NCBI GenBank assembly: GCA_937901085.1
Contig: CALCHQ010000117.1
Location: 1 to 28,339, forward strand
Length of the DNA: 28,339 bases
Source of the DNA: an uncultured Verrucomicrobiales bacterium
Lineage (GTDB): Bacteria; Verrucomicrobiota; Verrucomicrobiia; Verrucomicrobiales; Akkermansiaceae
Direction: 5' to 3'
This document shows, piece after piece, positions 1 to 6,973 of this stretch (positions within the stretch are counted from its first letter, which is position 1; each line of letters begins with the position of its first letter). The notes below the pieces were generated by a model. It was given only the letters and a program-made list of their open reading frames with translations. It was not told the DNA's origin and ran no database searches. The translations under genes were made by a program, and so were the position numbers.

Positions 1-78
1 CGGGGGGTGGACGCGGGTTGATTCGCTGCCGCCGCCCCGGCAGCTCACCCCTGCGGGGCAAACTCTGCGCGTTTGTCC

Positions 79-105
79 AAGCCCCCTTACAGCCGTCGGG
101 GGCTT
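79..105 (+). terminator. Hairpin, possible terminator of an upstream gene
   Basis: AAGCCCCC at 79-86 pairs with GGGGGCTT at 98-105 around an 11-base loop. The following bases TCATTTCGTT are only partly T-rich, so it could be a weak terminator or part of a repeat. A second perfect stem, TTCGTTCC (110-117) with GGAACGAA (122-129) and loop GTCA, follows at once. Confidence 0.45.
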
Positions 106-145
106 TCATTTCGTTCCGTCAGGAACGAACTCTACCCCTCCCCTC

Positions 146-171
146 CACACCTTCACGGTGTGTCTTTTTTT
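146..171 (+). terminator. Intrinsic terminator
   Basis: CACACC at 146-151 pairs with GGTGTG at 157-162 around a five-base loop and is followed by TC and seven T residues (165-171). This is a good rho-independent terminator for a rightward transcript entering from outside the window. Confidence 0.6.
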
Positions 172-191
172 GTTACTACGCTACCGGGTCT

Positions 192-210
192 CTCACACCC
201 ACAACCTCGC
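192..210 (+). repeat. Direct repeat, copy 1, flanking the PEP-CTERM gene
   Basis: A 19-base segment matches 1199-1217 at 18 of 19 positions in the same orientation. The similarity extends a little upstream: both copies are preceded by GTCTTTT and by a TACGCT motif, with a roughly 11-base length difference. The two copies bracket the leftward PEP-CTERM gene. Confidence 0.6.
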
Positions 211-246
211 AGATTATGCGCAACTCTTATGGGATAAATCATGCAA

Positions 247-286
247 GAAAGAAGCTACTGCTTATGTTCAAGCAATAGCTTCTTTT
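247..286 (-). terminator. Intrinsic terminator of the PEP-CTERM gene
   Basis: The 15-base arms 247-261 and 272-286 pair with two G-U/wobble positions around a 10-base loop. Read leftward the hairpin is followed by a short T-rich stretch. It sits about 20 bases beyond the stop codon of the leftward gene at 308. Confidence 0.75.
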
Positions 287-307
287 CAGAAAGGAAGAAA
301 TGGATTA

Positions 308-973
308 TCACTTACGGCGGCGGCGGCCTGCAAACCCAGCCAGAGCCAGCATAGAAAGTGCAGCCGCAGCGGGTTCCGGTATACTGCTGGCCGTAGCGTA
401 CGCTTTGAACGGCTCTCCCGTTATACCATCCATATCATACCCCGAAAAAACAGATATTGACACCTGATCCCCTGTCTGGAACATAGCAGCATAGGTACCA
501 ATATTAGCGTATCCACCAAGATCTATGTTCCAAAATCCGGTCGCATACTCACCCGTCTGGGTATTTGTAAGGTAAACCGTTTCGCCTGCCTTGTCATACG
601 CTGCGCGGTACACAACGTCGGTATGCAGCGTCAGAGCATCACTCACAGAAGCAGAGCCTCCTCTATCAGTCAGGGCAATGGAATTATCACCCTTCACCGT
701 TATTTCCAGGCCACCATCAGAACCCTGTGCGACAAAAATCACTTGTGATGATTCCGGGGACAAGGTGACAGCACCAATGGAGAACTCCATCATCCATCCA
801 TTGTCGAAATTGATACCAGAACTTCTCCCATCCAACCACATTCTGGCAGAACCGGCTGAAATAGTCGTTGTTGTACTATCCCCGAGCGTAATCGCATGCG
901 ATTCAAGCTTTGTATAATCAGAAGCTGCAGCTATGCCGCAGAGAGCAAAAAATGTTATGAATATTTTCTTCAT
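308..973 (-). CDS. PEP-CTERM sorting-domain protein
   Basis: This encodes about 221 residues with the ends of a sorted exported protein. The N-terminus MKKIFITFFALCGIAAAS is a typical signal peptide. The C-terminus has the tripartite PEP-CTERM tail: the motif IPEP, a hydrophobic Ala/Leu-rich helix, then RRRRK. Such tails are handled by exosortase-type machinery in Verrucomicrobiota and other EPS-producing bacteria. The middle is beta-rich with Gly, Thr and Asp and a recurring pattern such as WNIDLGGYANIGTY, suggestive of a LamG/concanavalin-like fold, but I cannot prove that. The frame is open to 991, but the Met at 973 is preferred because it starts the signal peptide directly. No exosortase gene is nearby. 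Substrate or surface role is unknown. Confidence 0.85.
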   Translation of the reverse strand: MKKIFITFFALCGIAAASDYTKLESHAITLGDSTTTTISAGSARMWLDGRSSGINFDNGWMMEFSIGAVTLSPESSQVIFVAQGSDGGLEITVKGDNSIALTDRGGSASVSDALTLHTDVVYRAAYDKAGETVYLTNTQTGEYATGFWNIDLGGYANIGTYAAMFQTGDQVSISVFSGYDMDGITGEPFKAYATASSIPEPAAAALSMLALAGFAGRRRRK

Positions 974-1198
974 ATTTGGAAAAAAAGCCATTTAGATAAT
1001 CGGAAGTTCCGTCCATGTTCCCTGTTCTCTTGGCGAAGAGGTTTTGGTTATCATGCAGGTTTAACACTCCCAGCAGCTCTCAATGTACATCATCCTGCAT
1101 ACTGAATCAAGCAAAAAATCCGCGATAAATGGTTATACCCCTCGTTGGTCAGGCTTTCATCGACATCAATATTCTTCCATGCCGTCTTTTGCTATACG

Positions 1199-1217
1199 CT
1201 CACACCCACAACATCGC
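1199..1217 (+). repeat. Direct repeat, copy 2
   Basis: Matches 192-210 at 18 of 19 bases in the same orientation. It lies about 76 bases upstream of the MATE start codon. Confidence 0.6.
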
Positions 1218-1253
1218 CAAATTACCATAGTTCACCAAGCTCAATATTTTTTC

Positions 1254-1282
1254 TGTTCAATCAGGCATTATCATGCTACAAT
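1254..1282 (+). promoter_or_regulatory. Promoter of the MATE gene
   Basis: A strong -10 box TACAAT lies at 1277-1282 with a weak -35 box TGTTCA at 1254-1259, 17 bases away. The start codon ATG is at 1293, so the predicted leader is only a few bases. Confidence 0.6.
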
Positions 1283-1292
1283 CCCCCCAGCC

Positions 1293-2783
1293 ATGAGTGC
1301 AGGTGACGGCAGAGAGGGCAAAATCCGCGTAGCCCTGGCCAAGGGTCAGTTAGGCGGAAAACTGGCAGGCATGACATTGCCCCGCCAGATTGTGACCATT
1401 GCGCTCTGGCCGCTGCTGGAACAGGTGATGAGCTTCATCTGCGCCTCCACCTCACTGGTGCTGGCCACCCACATGGGCGACCACGGCGAAAAGACAGCGC
1501 AGATTGCCTCCGGCATCGGCGTGACCTCTTTTGTGATGTGGCTGGGCTTTGTGATGCAGGGTGCAGTAGGCATGGGTGCCACCGCCATTGTGAGCCGCAT
1601 GACCGGCGCCCGCAAGTTTGCCGATGCCAACTACGCCGCCAACCAATCAGCCGTACTGGGGCTGATAGCCGGTTTCCTTTCTGCCCTGCTGATGTACGGC
1701 ACCGCCGATTTCCTCGTATCGGAAGTTCTGAGCCTGAGTGACTTTGCCCGCGAGGTAGCCCTGCGCTACATGTACACCGGCTGCTGGGTGGCCATCTTCT
1801 CCGGCATTGTCTTTGCGCTCAACGCCGCGCTGCGCGGCGCGGGCGACACACGCACACCCTTCATCATCATGCTGGTGGTGGATGGGCTCAACATCATGTT
1901 CAGCCTCTTCCTCGTCCAGGTATGCGGCATGTTTGTGGAAGGTCTGGCGCTGGGCATGATTGGCGGCATGGCCATGGCGGCCGGCGTACTGCTGGGCATC
2001 CTGCTGAAGCGCACGCTGCAACTGCGCCGCAACATGAAAGGGCAGGATCTGGACACCTACTGCGCCGCCCAGGGTCCCACCTACGCCCCGCCGCTCTACC
2101 TGAACCACCACTCGCTGCGCCCGGACTGGGGTATGATGTACCGCATCCTCAGCATCGGCGTACCGCAAGCCATCGAAGTGGGCGGCATCTGGCTCATTCA
2201 GATATTCGTCCTCCGCATCATCTCCACCCTTGGCGATGCCGCCGTAGGCGCGCACAACATCGCCATCCGCATTGAATCGCTGAGCTTCCTGCCCGGCTTT
2301 GCCATCGGCATGGCGGGGGCCACCCTCGTGGGGCAGTACCTGGGCGCACGCAGCGTGCGGCTCGCGCTGGAAACCGCCCGCAAATGCGTGTTGTACAGCG
2401 TCCTGTTCATGGGCTGCATGGGTGTCGTCTTTGCCCTGTGGCCGGATATCTTTGTCAACATCTTTGCCGCAGGCTCACCGGAACTGAGTTCGGCCACGCG
2501 CCCGGTGGTGCAGGCCTTCCTGATTATCGAACCCTTCTATGCGGCCATGCTCATCTGCAAGATGTGCCTGCGCGGCGCGGGCGACACGCGGCGCGTCATG
2601 TGGGTCTCCTACGGCGGCATGGGCTTCTTCCGCGTCCTCTGCCTGCTGGTGTGGTACTGGCTGTGGCCGGAAACCCTCTCGCTGGTGGGCATCTGGATGC
2701 TCATTGCCTGCGACATGCTGGTCGAATACCTGATTCTCCGCAAAATGCTCTTCGGGCTGCGCTGGGCGCGTAAGAAGGTATAA
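1293..2783 (+). CDS. MATE family multidrug/metabolite efflux protein
   Basis: This encodes an inner-membrane antiporter of about 496 residues, the usual size for MATE exporters, which use sodium or proton gradients to expel cationic drugs and metabolites. It is hydrophobic throughout, with about 12 helices in two homologous halves. The duplication is visible as the repeated signature LRGAGDTRTP in the first half (near residue 180) and LRGAGDTRRV in the second (near residue 430). Typical early motifs are the MQGAVGMGATAIVSRMTGA stretch and the matching LPGFAIGMAGATLVGQYLGA stretch. The start at ATG 1293 is chosen because the promoter -10 box ends at 1282 and the upstream frame is not MATE-like. 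Substrate cannot be inferred. It stands alone; bioG follows after a repeat-rich spacer. Confidence 0.93.
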   Translation: MSAGDGREGKIRVALAKGQLGGKLAGMTLPRQIVTIALWPLLEQVMSFICASTSLVLATHMGDHGEKTAQIASGIGVTSFVMWLGFVMQGAVGMGATAIVSRMTGARKFADANYAANQSAVLGLIAGFLSALLMYGTADFLVSEVLSLSDFAREVALRYMYTGCWVAIFSGIVFALNAALRGAGDTRTPFIIMLVVDGLNIMFSLFLVQVCGMFVEGLALGMIGGMAMAAGVLLGILLKRTLQLRRNMKGQDLDTYCAAQGPTYAPPLYLNHHSLRPDWGMMYRILSIGVPQAIEVGGIWLIQIFVLRIISTLGDAAVGAHNIAIRIESLSFLPGFAIGMAGATLVGQYLGARSVRLALETARKCVLYSVLFMGCMGVVFALWPDIFVNIFAAGSPELSSATRPVVQAFLIIEPFYAAMLICKMCLRGAGDTRRVMWVSYGGMGFFRVLCLLVWYWLWPETLSLVGIWMLIACDMLVEYLILRKMLFGLRWARKKV

Positions 2784-2819
2784 TACCAAGCGTTGGCAGC
2801 AATAGGAAATCATCGCGAA

Positions 2820-2945
2820 GTCGAAATTCAGAAATGTAGAATTTTGAATTTTGGATGTAGAATGTATAGAGTCAGCCGCGCCAAAGGCGCGGGGAACTTC
2901 CACATTCAACATTCTACTTTCTACATTCAACATCGGGCAATCTCA
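2820..2945. repeat. Repeat-rich spacer with inverted TGTAGAATGT-type motifs and GC hairpin
   Basis: AT-rich motifs such as ATGTAGAAT and GATGTAGAATGT (about 2832-2867) reappear inverted as ACATTCAACATTCTACTTTC-type sequence at 2902-2934. Between them is a perfect hairpin: CCGCGCC (2876-2882), loop AAA, GGCGCGG (2886-2892). The spacer separates the MATE gene from bioG. The motif style (TTCAGAAATGTAGAAT) resembles the inverted repeat at 7379-7715. Confidence 0.6.
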
Positions 2946-2963
2946 TTCAACGCGTATCATACC

Positions 2964-3605
2964 ATGAAACAAGACTGGCTCATCCAGAAACCGGGGAATA
3001 AACGGCTCATCCTCTTCATGCTGGGCTGGGGGGCCACGCCGAACGCCGTGCTGCACCTGCCCTTCCCGGCGGGGTACGATGTACTCTGCTGCTATGACCA
3101 CCGGCAGCTGCGCGTGCTGCAGGCCTCCGATTTTGCTGCATACGAACGCCTCTACCTCTTTGCCTGGTCATTCGGCGTCTGGGTAGCCGAGCAATGCTGC
3201 CAGGGCTTACCGCTGTACAAAGCCATCGCCATCAACGGCACGCCCTGCCCTGCCAGCCCGCAGTACGGGCTGCGCCTCAACGTCCTGCTGCGCACCATCC
3301 GCTCCATCGCCGCCTCAGGAAGCAATCCTTTCAAGGATGAATCGCGCCCGGAACGCTATGCACCCCCCGGTCCCTTTGCCGACCCGTCCCCGGTGCAGCA
3401 GGTGGAAGAACTGGATTTCCTGGCCGATACCTGCCGGGCCCTGCCGGAGCAATCGTACCTGAACTGGCACAAGGCCTACATCGCCACGCAGGATGAAATC
3501 TTCCCGCCCGCCCGCATGCGCGCCTACTGGGGAGAACGCGGGGTGGATTTCGAAAGCTACCACTTCCCGTTCTACAATTCATCGATTGTACTCGGCGAAT
3601 TATAA
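2964..3605 (+). CDS. bioG: Pimeloyl-ACP methyl ester esterase, BioG type
   Basis: This encodes 213 residues of the BioG (DUF452) alpha/beta-hydrolase family. BioG removes the methyl group from pimeloyl-ACP methyl ester, ending the BioC-started fatty-acid route to pimelate for biotin. Family signatures are LILFMLGWG (residues 15-23), the nucleophile elbow AWSFGVW with Ser69, the AINGT motif (89-93), ATQDEIFPP with a probable acidic residue at Asp177, and the C-terminal SYHFPFYN with His200. Ser, Asp and His are in the expected order. The Met at 2964 matches the family N-terminus, whereas the longer frame upstream runs through the repeat spacer. No other biotin gene is in the window, so BioC and bioFADB must be elsewhere if the pathway is complete. 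A terminator hairpin lies at 3681-3704. Confidence 0.88.
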   Translation: MKQDWLIQKPGNKRLILFMLGWGATPNAVLHLPFPAGYDVLCCYDHRQLRVLQASDFAAYERLYLFAWSFGVWVAEQCCQGLPLYKAIAINGTPCPASPQYGLRLNVLLRTIRSIAASGSNPFKDESRPERYAPPGPFADPSPVQQVEELDFLADTCRALPEQSYLNWHKAYIATQDEIFPPARMRAYWGERGVDFESYHFPFYNSSIVLGEL

Positions 3606-3610
3606 AAACT

Positions 3611-3630
3611 CCATGCCCGCCAGGGCATGG
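3611..3630. other. Perfect hairpin after bioG
   Basis: CCATGCCC (3611-3618) pairs with GGGCATGG (3623-3630) around loop GCCA, five bases after the bioG stop. It has no T tract after it on the plus strand, so it is more likely an mRNA 3'-end stabiliser than a terminator. Confidence 0.5.
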
Positions 3631-3680
3631 AAAATCATTCCTTCAAAGCGAGGATTTCGTCGTCTGATGTCTGCGAGATA

Positions 3681-3710
3681 ATAGACTTGCATGAGCAAGT
3701 CTATTTTGTT
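3681..3710 (+). terminator. Terminator of bioG, overlapping the next promoter
   Basis: ATAGACTTGC (3681-3690) and GCAAGTCTAT (3695-3704) form a perfect 10-bp stem with loop ATGA, followed by TTTGTT. It is a good intrinsic terminator for bioG, and the same DNA supplies the -35 box of the following gene. Confidence 0.7.
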
Positions 3711-3715
3711 ACACT
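3687..3715 (+). promoter_or_regulatory. Promoter of the mutarotase operon
   Basis: -35 TTGCAT at 3687-3692 and -10 TACACT at 3710-3715 are separated by 17 bases. The predicted transcript would start about 12 bases before the ATG at 3734. The -35 lies inside the terminator stem. Confidence 0.6.
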
Positions 3716-3733
3716 CTCGCGCATACAAGCACC

Positions 3734-4582
3734 ATGGTCACAACTATATACCCTTACGGCGAAGATTTCCCGCTTCTCAAGATTGAAACAGCCCTCTGCA
3801 CGGCCGAAATTTCCCTCTACGGCGGGCATCTGCTCAACTGGACGCCGACCGGCCACAAGCCGGTTATCTACATGAGTCCCAAGGCCGTATTCAAGAAAGG
3901 CAAGGCGCTGCGCGGGGGTATTCCGCTCTGCTGGCCCTGGTTCGGCAAAAACACGGAGGATGCCTCCCTGCCGGCGCACGGCGTGGCCCGCATCTCCACC
4001 TGGCAGGTGGGGCGCTGCGAGGAGGGCGAAGACGGCCGGGTGAACCTGCTGCTGGCTCTGCCGCCGGAGAATGACATGCTGCCGAGCGCCGCGCTGGCCA
4101 TGGAAATCGGCAATGAACTCACCTTGAGCCTCATCACGCTTGATGTCCCCCGCGCCATGCCCTACTCCGCCGCCATGCACACCTATTTTGCGGTGAGCGA
4201 CTACGAACAGGTAGCCGTGACCGGCCTGGAAGAACTGGCCTTTACCGAATTTGCCGATGATGCCATCCCCCACCCGGAAGACCCACTCATTCCCCTGGGG
4301 CATATTGACCGCATCTACCACCCCGTGCCGGAAAATGCCGAAATCACCATCCACGACCCGGCATGGGAACGCAGCATCCGCATCTGCCGTGCCGGCAGCG
4401 GCTCGGCCGTTGTGTGGAACCCCGGTGCAGCCCTGGCCGCCGGCATGGGCGACCTGGGCGAAGGCAACGAACGCGGCTTCCTGGCGGTGGAAACCAGCGT
4501 TGTACCGGCAGAAAACATCATGCTGCGCTGCGGCGAAACACATGAACTCACCACCCGCATCCAGGTATTCGGGGTCAATTAA
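3734..4582 (+). CDS. D-hexose-6-phosphate mutarotase (YeaD-like aldose 1-epimerase family)
   Basis: This encodes 282 residues of the glucose-6-phosphate 1-epimerase branch of the galactose mutarotase superfamily, which interconverts alpha and beta anomers of hexose 6-phosphates in the cytoplasm. Typical features are YGGHLLNW (residues 29-36), RGGIPLCWPWFG (60-71), the catalytic-type histidines in AHGVAR (His82) and MHTYF (His149), and the glutamate in AVETSVV (Glu253). Family members usually have VEP rather than VET at the last site, a conservative difference next to the key Glu. The length is normal. The next gene starts two bases after the stop, so the two are almost certainly co-transcribed. 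It fits functionally with the pgi gene at 17052, though that is a separate unit. Confidence 0.9.
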   Translation: MVTTIYPYGEDFPLLKIETALCTAEISLYGGHLLNWTPTGHKPVIYMSPKAVFKKGKALRGGIPLCWPWFGKNTEDASLPAHGVARISTWQVGRCEEGEDGRVNLLLALPPENDMLPSAALAMEIGNELTLSLITLDVPRAMPYSAAMHTYFAVSDYEQVAVTGLEELAFTEFADDAIPHPEDPLIPLGHIDRIYHPVPENAEITIHDPAWERSIRICRAGSGSAVVWNPGAALAAGMGDLGEGNERGFLAVETSVVPAENIMLRCGETHELTTRIQVFGVN

Positions 4583-4584
4583 GC

Positions 4585-5247
4585 ATGCGTTCCTTTCTGA
4601 AAGCTCTGTGGATTCTCACGAAGTTCGGCAGTTTCATCCTGCTGTCGGTGCTGATTCTCATTCTGGCGGCCGAGGGCTATACCAATGCCCGCGCAAATGA
4701 CTATTGCCACGATGAGGCCGGCAACTGCCGCCAGGGAGATGTGGGGCTGGTGCTGGGCTGCAGCAAGCGGCTGAGCAAGAACCGCGCCAATGCCTATTTC
4801 ACCGGGCGAATGCAGGCGGCCGCCGAACTCTGGAAGAGCGGCAAGCTGCGCTGCATCATTGTTTCCGGCGACAACCGGGAAGTCTACTACAACGAACCAC
4901 GCGACATGAAGGATGAGCTGGTCAGGCTCGGTGTGCCGGAAGACAAAATTGTGTGCGATTACGCCGGTCTGCGTACCTTTGATTCCGTGGTCAGAGCCAA
5001 CCGGGTCTTCGGGGCAGACAAGATGACCATCATCAGCCAGTCTTACCATGTGAAGCGCGCGGTGACAACAGCCCGACACCTGGGCCTGGATGCCGAGGGC
5101 TACAAGGCTCCGCTGGTTCCGCTCAAGCGCTCTGCCTGGCTGCGCCAGTTCCTGCGCGAGCGCGCCGCCCGCGTTGCCATGGTGTTCGACCTACTCATCG
5201 GCAACGAACCCCGCCACATGGGCGAAAGCATTGCCCTGCCCCTGTAA
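4585..5247 (+). CDS. SanA/YdcF-like DUF218 membrane protein
   Basis: This encodes 220 residues with one N-terminal membrane anchor (about residues 10-29) and a DUF218 domain. Key family stretches are VGLVLGCSK (53-61), the SGKLRCIIVSGDN strand-turn (about 90-103), DMKDELVRLGVPEDKI with the nearby acidic/aromatic site, and the C-terminal TIISQSYHVKRAV. SanA-type proteins are envelope proteins linked to barrier function and vancomycin exclusion; the biochemical activity of the family is not settled. ATG 4585 is only two bases after the mutarotase stop. The MenD-like gene follows after 20 bases, so a three-gene operon is likely. Confidence 0.85.
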   Translation: MRSFLKALWILTKFGSFILLSVLILILAAEGYTNARANDYCHDEAGNCRQGDVGLVLGCSKRLSKNRANAYFTGRMQAAAELWKSGKLRCIIVSGDNREVYYNEPRDMKDELVRLGVPEDKIVCDYAGLRTFDSVVRANRVFGADKMTIISQSYHVKRAVTTARHLGLDAEGYKAPLVPLKRSAWLRQFLRERAARVAMVFDLLIGNEPRHMGESIALPL

Positions 5248-5267
5248 TTCCTACACCACGCTATTCC

Positions 5268-6809
5268 ATGTTCTCACTCATTTCCTGCTCAGCCCTGGCC
5301 GGTGTGGCCGAATGGGTATGCTGCCCCGGTGAACTGAATGCCCCGCTCTACCGCGCGCTGGCCGAATGCCCGGTCCTCCACCGCTGGAGCATGGCCGATG
5401 ACCGCTCGGCCGCCTTCTTTGCGCTGGGCCGCGTGCAGGCCACAGGCCGCCCGGTCATCGTGGTGGCCGGCAGCGGTTCTTCCGCAGCTGCCATGACCCC
5501 GGCCATCATCAACGCCTACTACCACCGCCGCCCGCTGGTAGTCATCACCATGGACAGCGACACAAACTGCGGTGGCACAGGCGCACCCCAATGCGTGGAA
5601 CAGGAAGCCCTGTTCGGCATGTATGCCCCCACGGTGGAACTGAAGCTCCCCTGCCCGGTGGCCGACCTGCCCGACCTGAGCGGAGAAATCCGCGAGGGAT
5701 TCCCCCTGCACCTGCATGTGCGACTGGATGCCGCTGCTGAACCGCCCCACAATGATTTCTCCACCATCGGGGTGAATGAAGCCCCGCCCGCCCCCCGGTT
5801 CCGTGGTTCGCTGGCAGAAGTGGCGCAGATGCTGCGTTTCCGCTCCATGGAGGGTCTGGTGCTGCTCATCGGCGCCCTCGACCCGGATGAGCATGAACCT
5901 GTCCTCTGGCTCGCGCAGACGCTCCGTGTCCCCGTGCTGGCAGAGGCCAGCAGCGGCCTGCGCGAAGAACTGGCTCCCTTCCTGCTGCATGGGGGTGATG
6001 AACTGCTCCTCCAGAACCCGCCGCGCCATGTGCTGCGCGTGGGCGATGTCCCGACAGGCCCGTTCTGGAAAGCGCTCGAAAACCTGCCCCAGACGCAGGT
6101 GTATTCCCTCACCCGCACCGGGTTCTCCGGACTTGTCCGCAAAAGTAACGTAGTGGAGGGTGAACTGGAGCAGATGATGAAGGCTCTGGGCGATGTCCCG
6201 CATGTGGGTGATACTGAGCGGCTGCTGCCGCTGAGCCGACGAGCCTGCAACAAGATGGAGGAGTTGCTGCTGGGTTACCCGGAATCGGCCGAAGCCATGG
6301 TACGCGCGCTTTCGCTCAATATCAGCCTGGCCGATGTCATCTGCGTGGGGAGCGCCACCACCGCCCGGCTCTGGAACCGCTATGCCCAGTACCAGGCCAG
6401 TACTCCCTACCTGCGCGATTTGCACAGCACCGGGGCAGATGGCGTACTGAGCGCCTTCCTGGGTAATGCGGCCGATGCTTCCTTTGCCTGCTGCCTGGTG
6501 GGCGACCTGACGCTGCTGCGCGACATCAACGCCGCAGCCATCATTCCCCAGCTCAGCCCTGGTCTGCGTATCATCGCCGTCCTCAACAACGAAGGCGCGG
6601 CCGCTTCCTTGCACGATTCCGCCGGCAACCCGGAAATGGAACGCCTGCTGGTGCAGCCGCAGCCTTTCCGCATGGAGGAAATCGCCCGGCTCTGGGGCGC
6701 CGAGTACTACGCCATTCACTGCGATGCCGACCTGGAGGTTCTCGATTCCCTTACCTCCAATGGGCTGGTGCTGCTGGAACTCATCCCCGACGGTTCCATC
6801 ACCTGCTGA
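5268..6809 (+). CDS. MenD-like thiamine-diphosphate enzyme (divergent)
   Basis: This encodes 513 residues with the layout of MenD (SEPHCHC synthase of menaquinone synthesis). The Pyr domain has CCPGELN (18-24), DDRSAAFFALG (44-54), a SGSSAAAMTPAIINAYYHRRPLVVI-type segment, and GAPQCVEQEALFG (105-117). The PP domain has the ThDP/metal motif VGDLTLLRDIN (from 411) ending in NN at 440-441. It departs from MenD at conserved sites: the usual PGSRS is PGELN, the catalytic DER is DDR (Glu to Asp at 45), and the usual ADRP is MDSDT. These sites contact cofactor or substrate in characterised MenD. The family assignment is strong, but the MenD reaction is uncertain; it may be a diverged MenD or a related decarboxylase or ligase. 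No other men gene is in the window. Confidence 0.72.
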   Translation: MFSLISCSALAGVAEWVCCPGELNAPLYRALAECPVLHRWSMADDRSAAFFALGRVQATGRPVIVVAGSGSSAAAMTPAIINAYYHRRPLVVITMDSDTNCGGTGAPQCVEQEALFGMYAPTVELKLPCPVADLPDLSGEIREGFPLHLHVRLDAAAEPPHNDFSTIGVNEAPPAPRFRGSLAEVAQMLRFRSMEGLVLLIGALDPDEHEPVLWLAQTLRVPVLAEASSGLREELAPFLLHGGDELLLQNPPRHVLRVGDVPTGPFWKALENLPQTQVYSLTRTGFSGLVRKSNVVEGELEQMMKALGDVPHVGDTERLLPLSRRACNKMEELLLGYPESAEAMVRALSLNISLADVICVGSATTARLWNRYAQYQASTPYLRDLHSTGADGVLSAFLGNAADASFACCLVGDLTLLRDINAAAIIPQLSPGLRIIAVLNNEGAAASLHDSAGNPEMERLLVQPQPFRMEEIARLWGAEYYAIHCDADLEVLDSLTSNGLVLLELIPDGSITC

Positions 6810-6935
6810 TTGGCAACAACTTGCACAGCATCCTTGCGCTTTAATCCCCCCGAAAAAAGCGAGTGCAATGGCGAATTCTATCAAAAACCCAACCGACAGG
6901 TCAAGCACGAATCGTGTAGGTGCCGCATTTTAGGC

Positions 6936-6964
6936 TTGACAAGTCATTAACTTATCCGTAACAT
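6936..6964 (+). promoter_or_regulatory. Promoter of the lysozyme-like gene
   Basis: A consensus -35 TTGACA (6936-6941) is followed after exactly 17 bases by -10 TAACAT (6959-6964). The start codon is at 6974, nine bases after the -10 box, implying a leader of about three bases. Confidence 0.8.
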
Positions 6965-6973
6965 GTCTCCGAC

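Larger units (their letters stand above)
1..307. other. Gene-free left edge with stacked hairpins
   Basis: I see no convincing gene in these 307 bases. The stretch holds three consecutive hairpins at 79-105, 110-129 and 146-162, the last followed by a T tract, then one copy of a direct repeat at 192-210, then a terminator for the leftward gene at 247-286. The short open frames here have no recognisable protein signature. The hairpins probably lie downstream of a rightward gene outside the window, but that gene cannot be seen. Confidence 0.6.
974..1292. other. Intergenic region between divergent genes
   Basis: No gene is supported here. An open frame runs upstream from the MATE gene back to 1083, but its residues (many His, Ser and Gln) do not look like a MATE N-terminus. 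The region contains copy 2 of the direct repeat at 1199-1217 and the MATE promoter at 1254-1282. The promoter of the leftward PEP-CTERM gene must also lie here, but I see no clear -35/-10 pair for it. Confidence 0.55.

Noticed and set aside
1083..1292. Upstream extension of the MATE protein
   Set aside because: The extra residues are not MATE-like and the promoter lies inside the extension.
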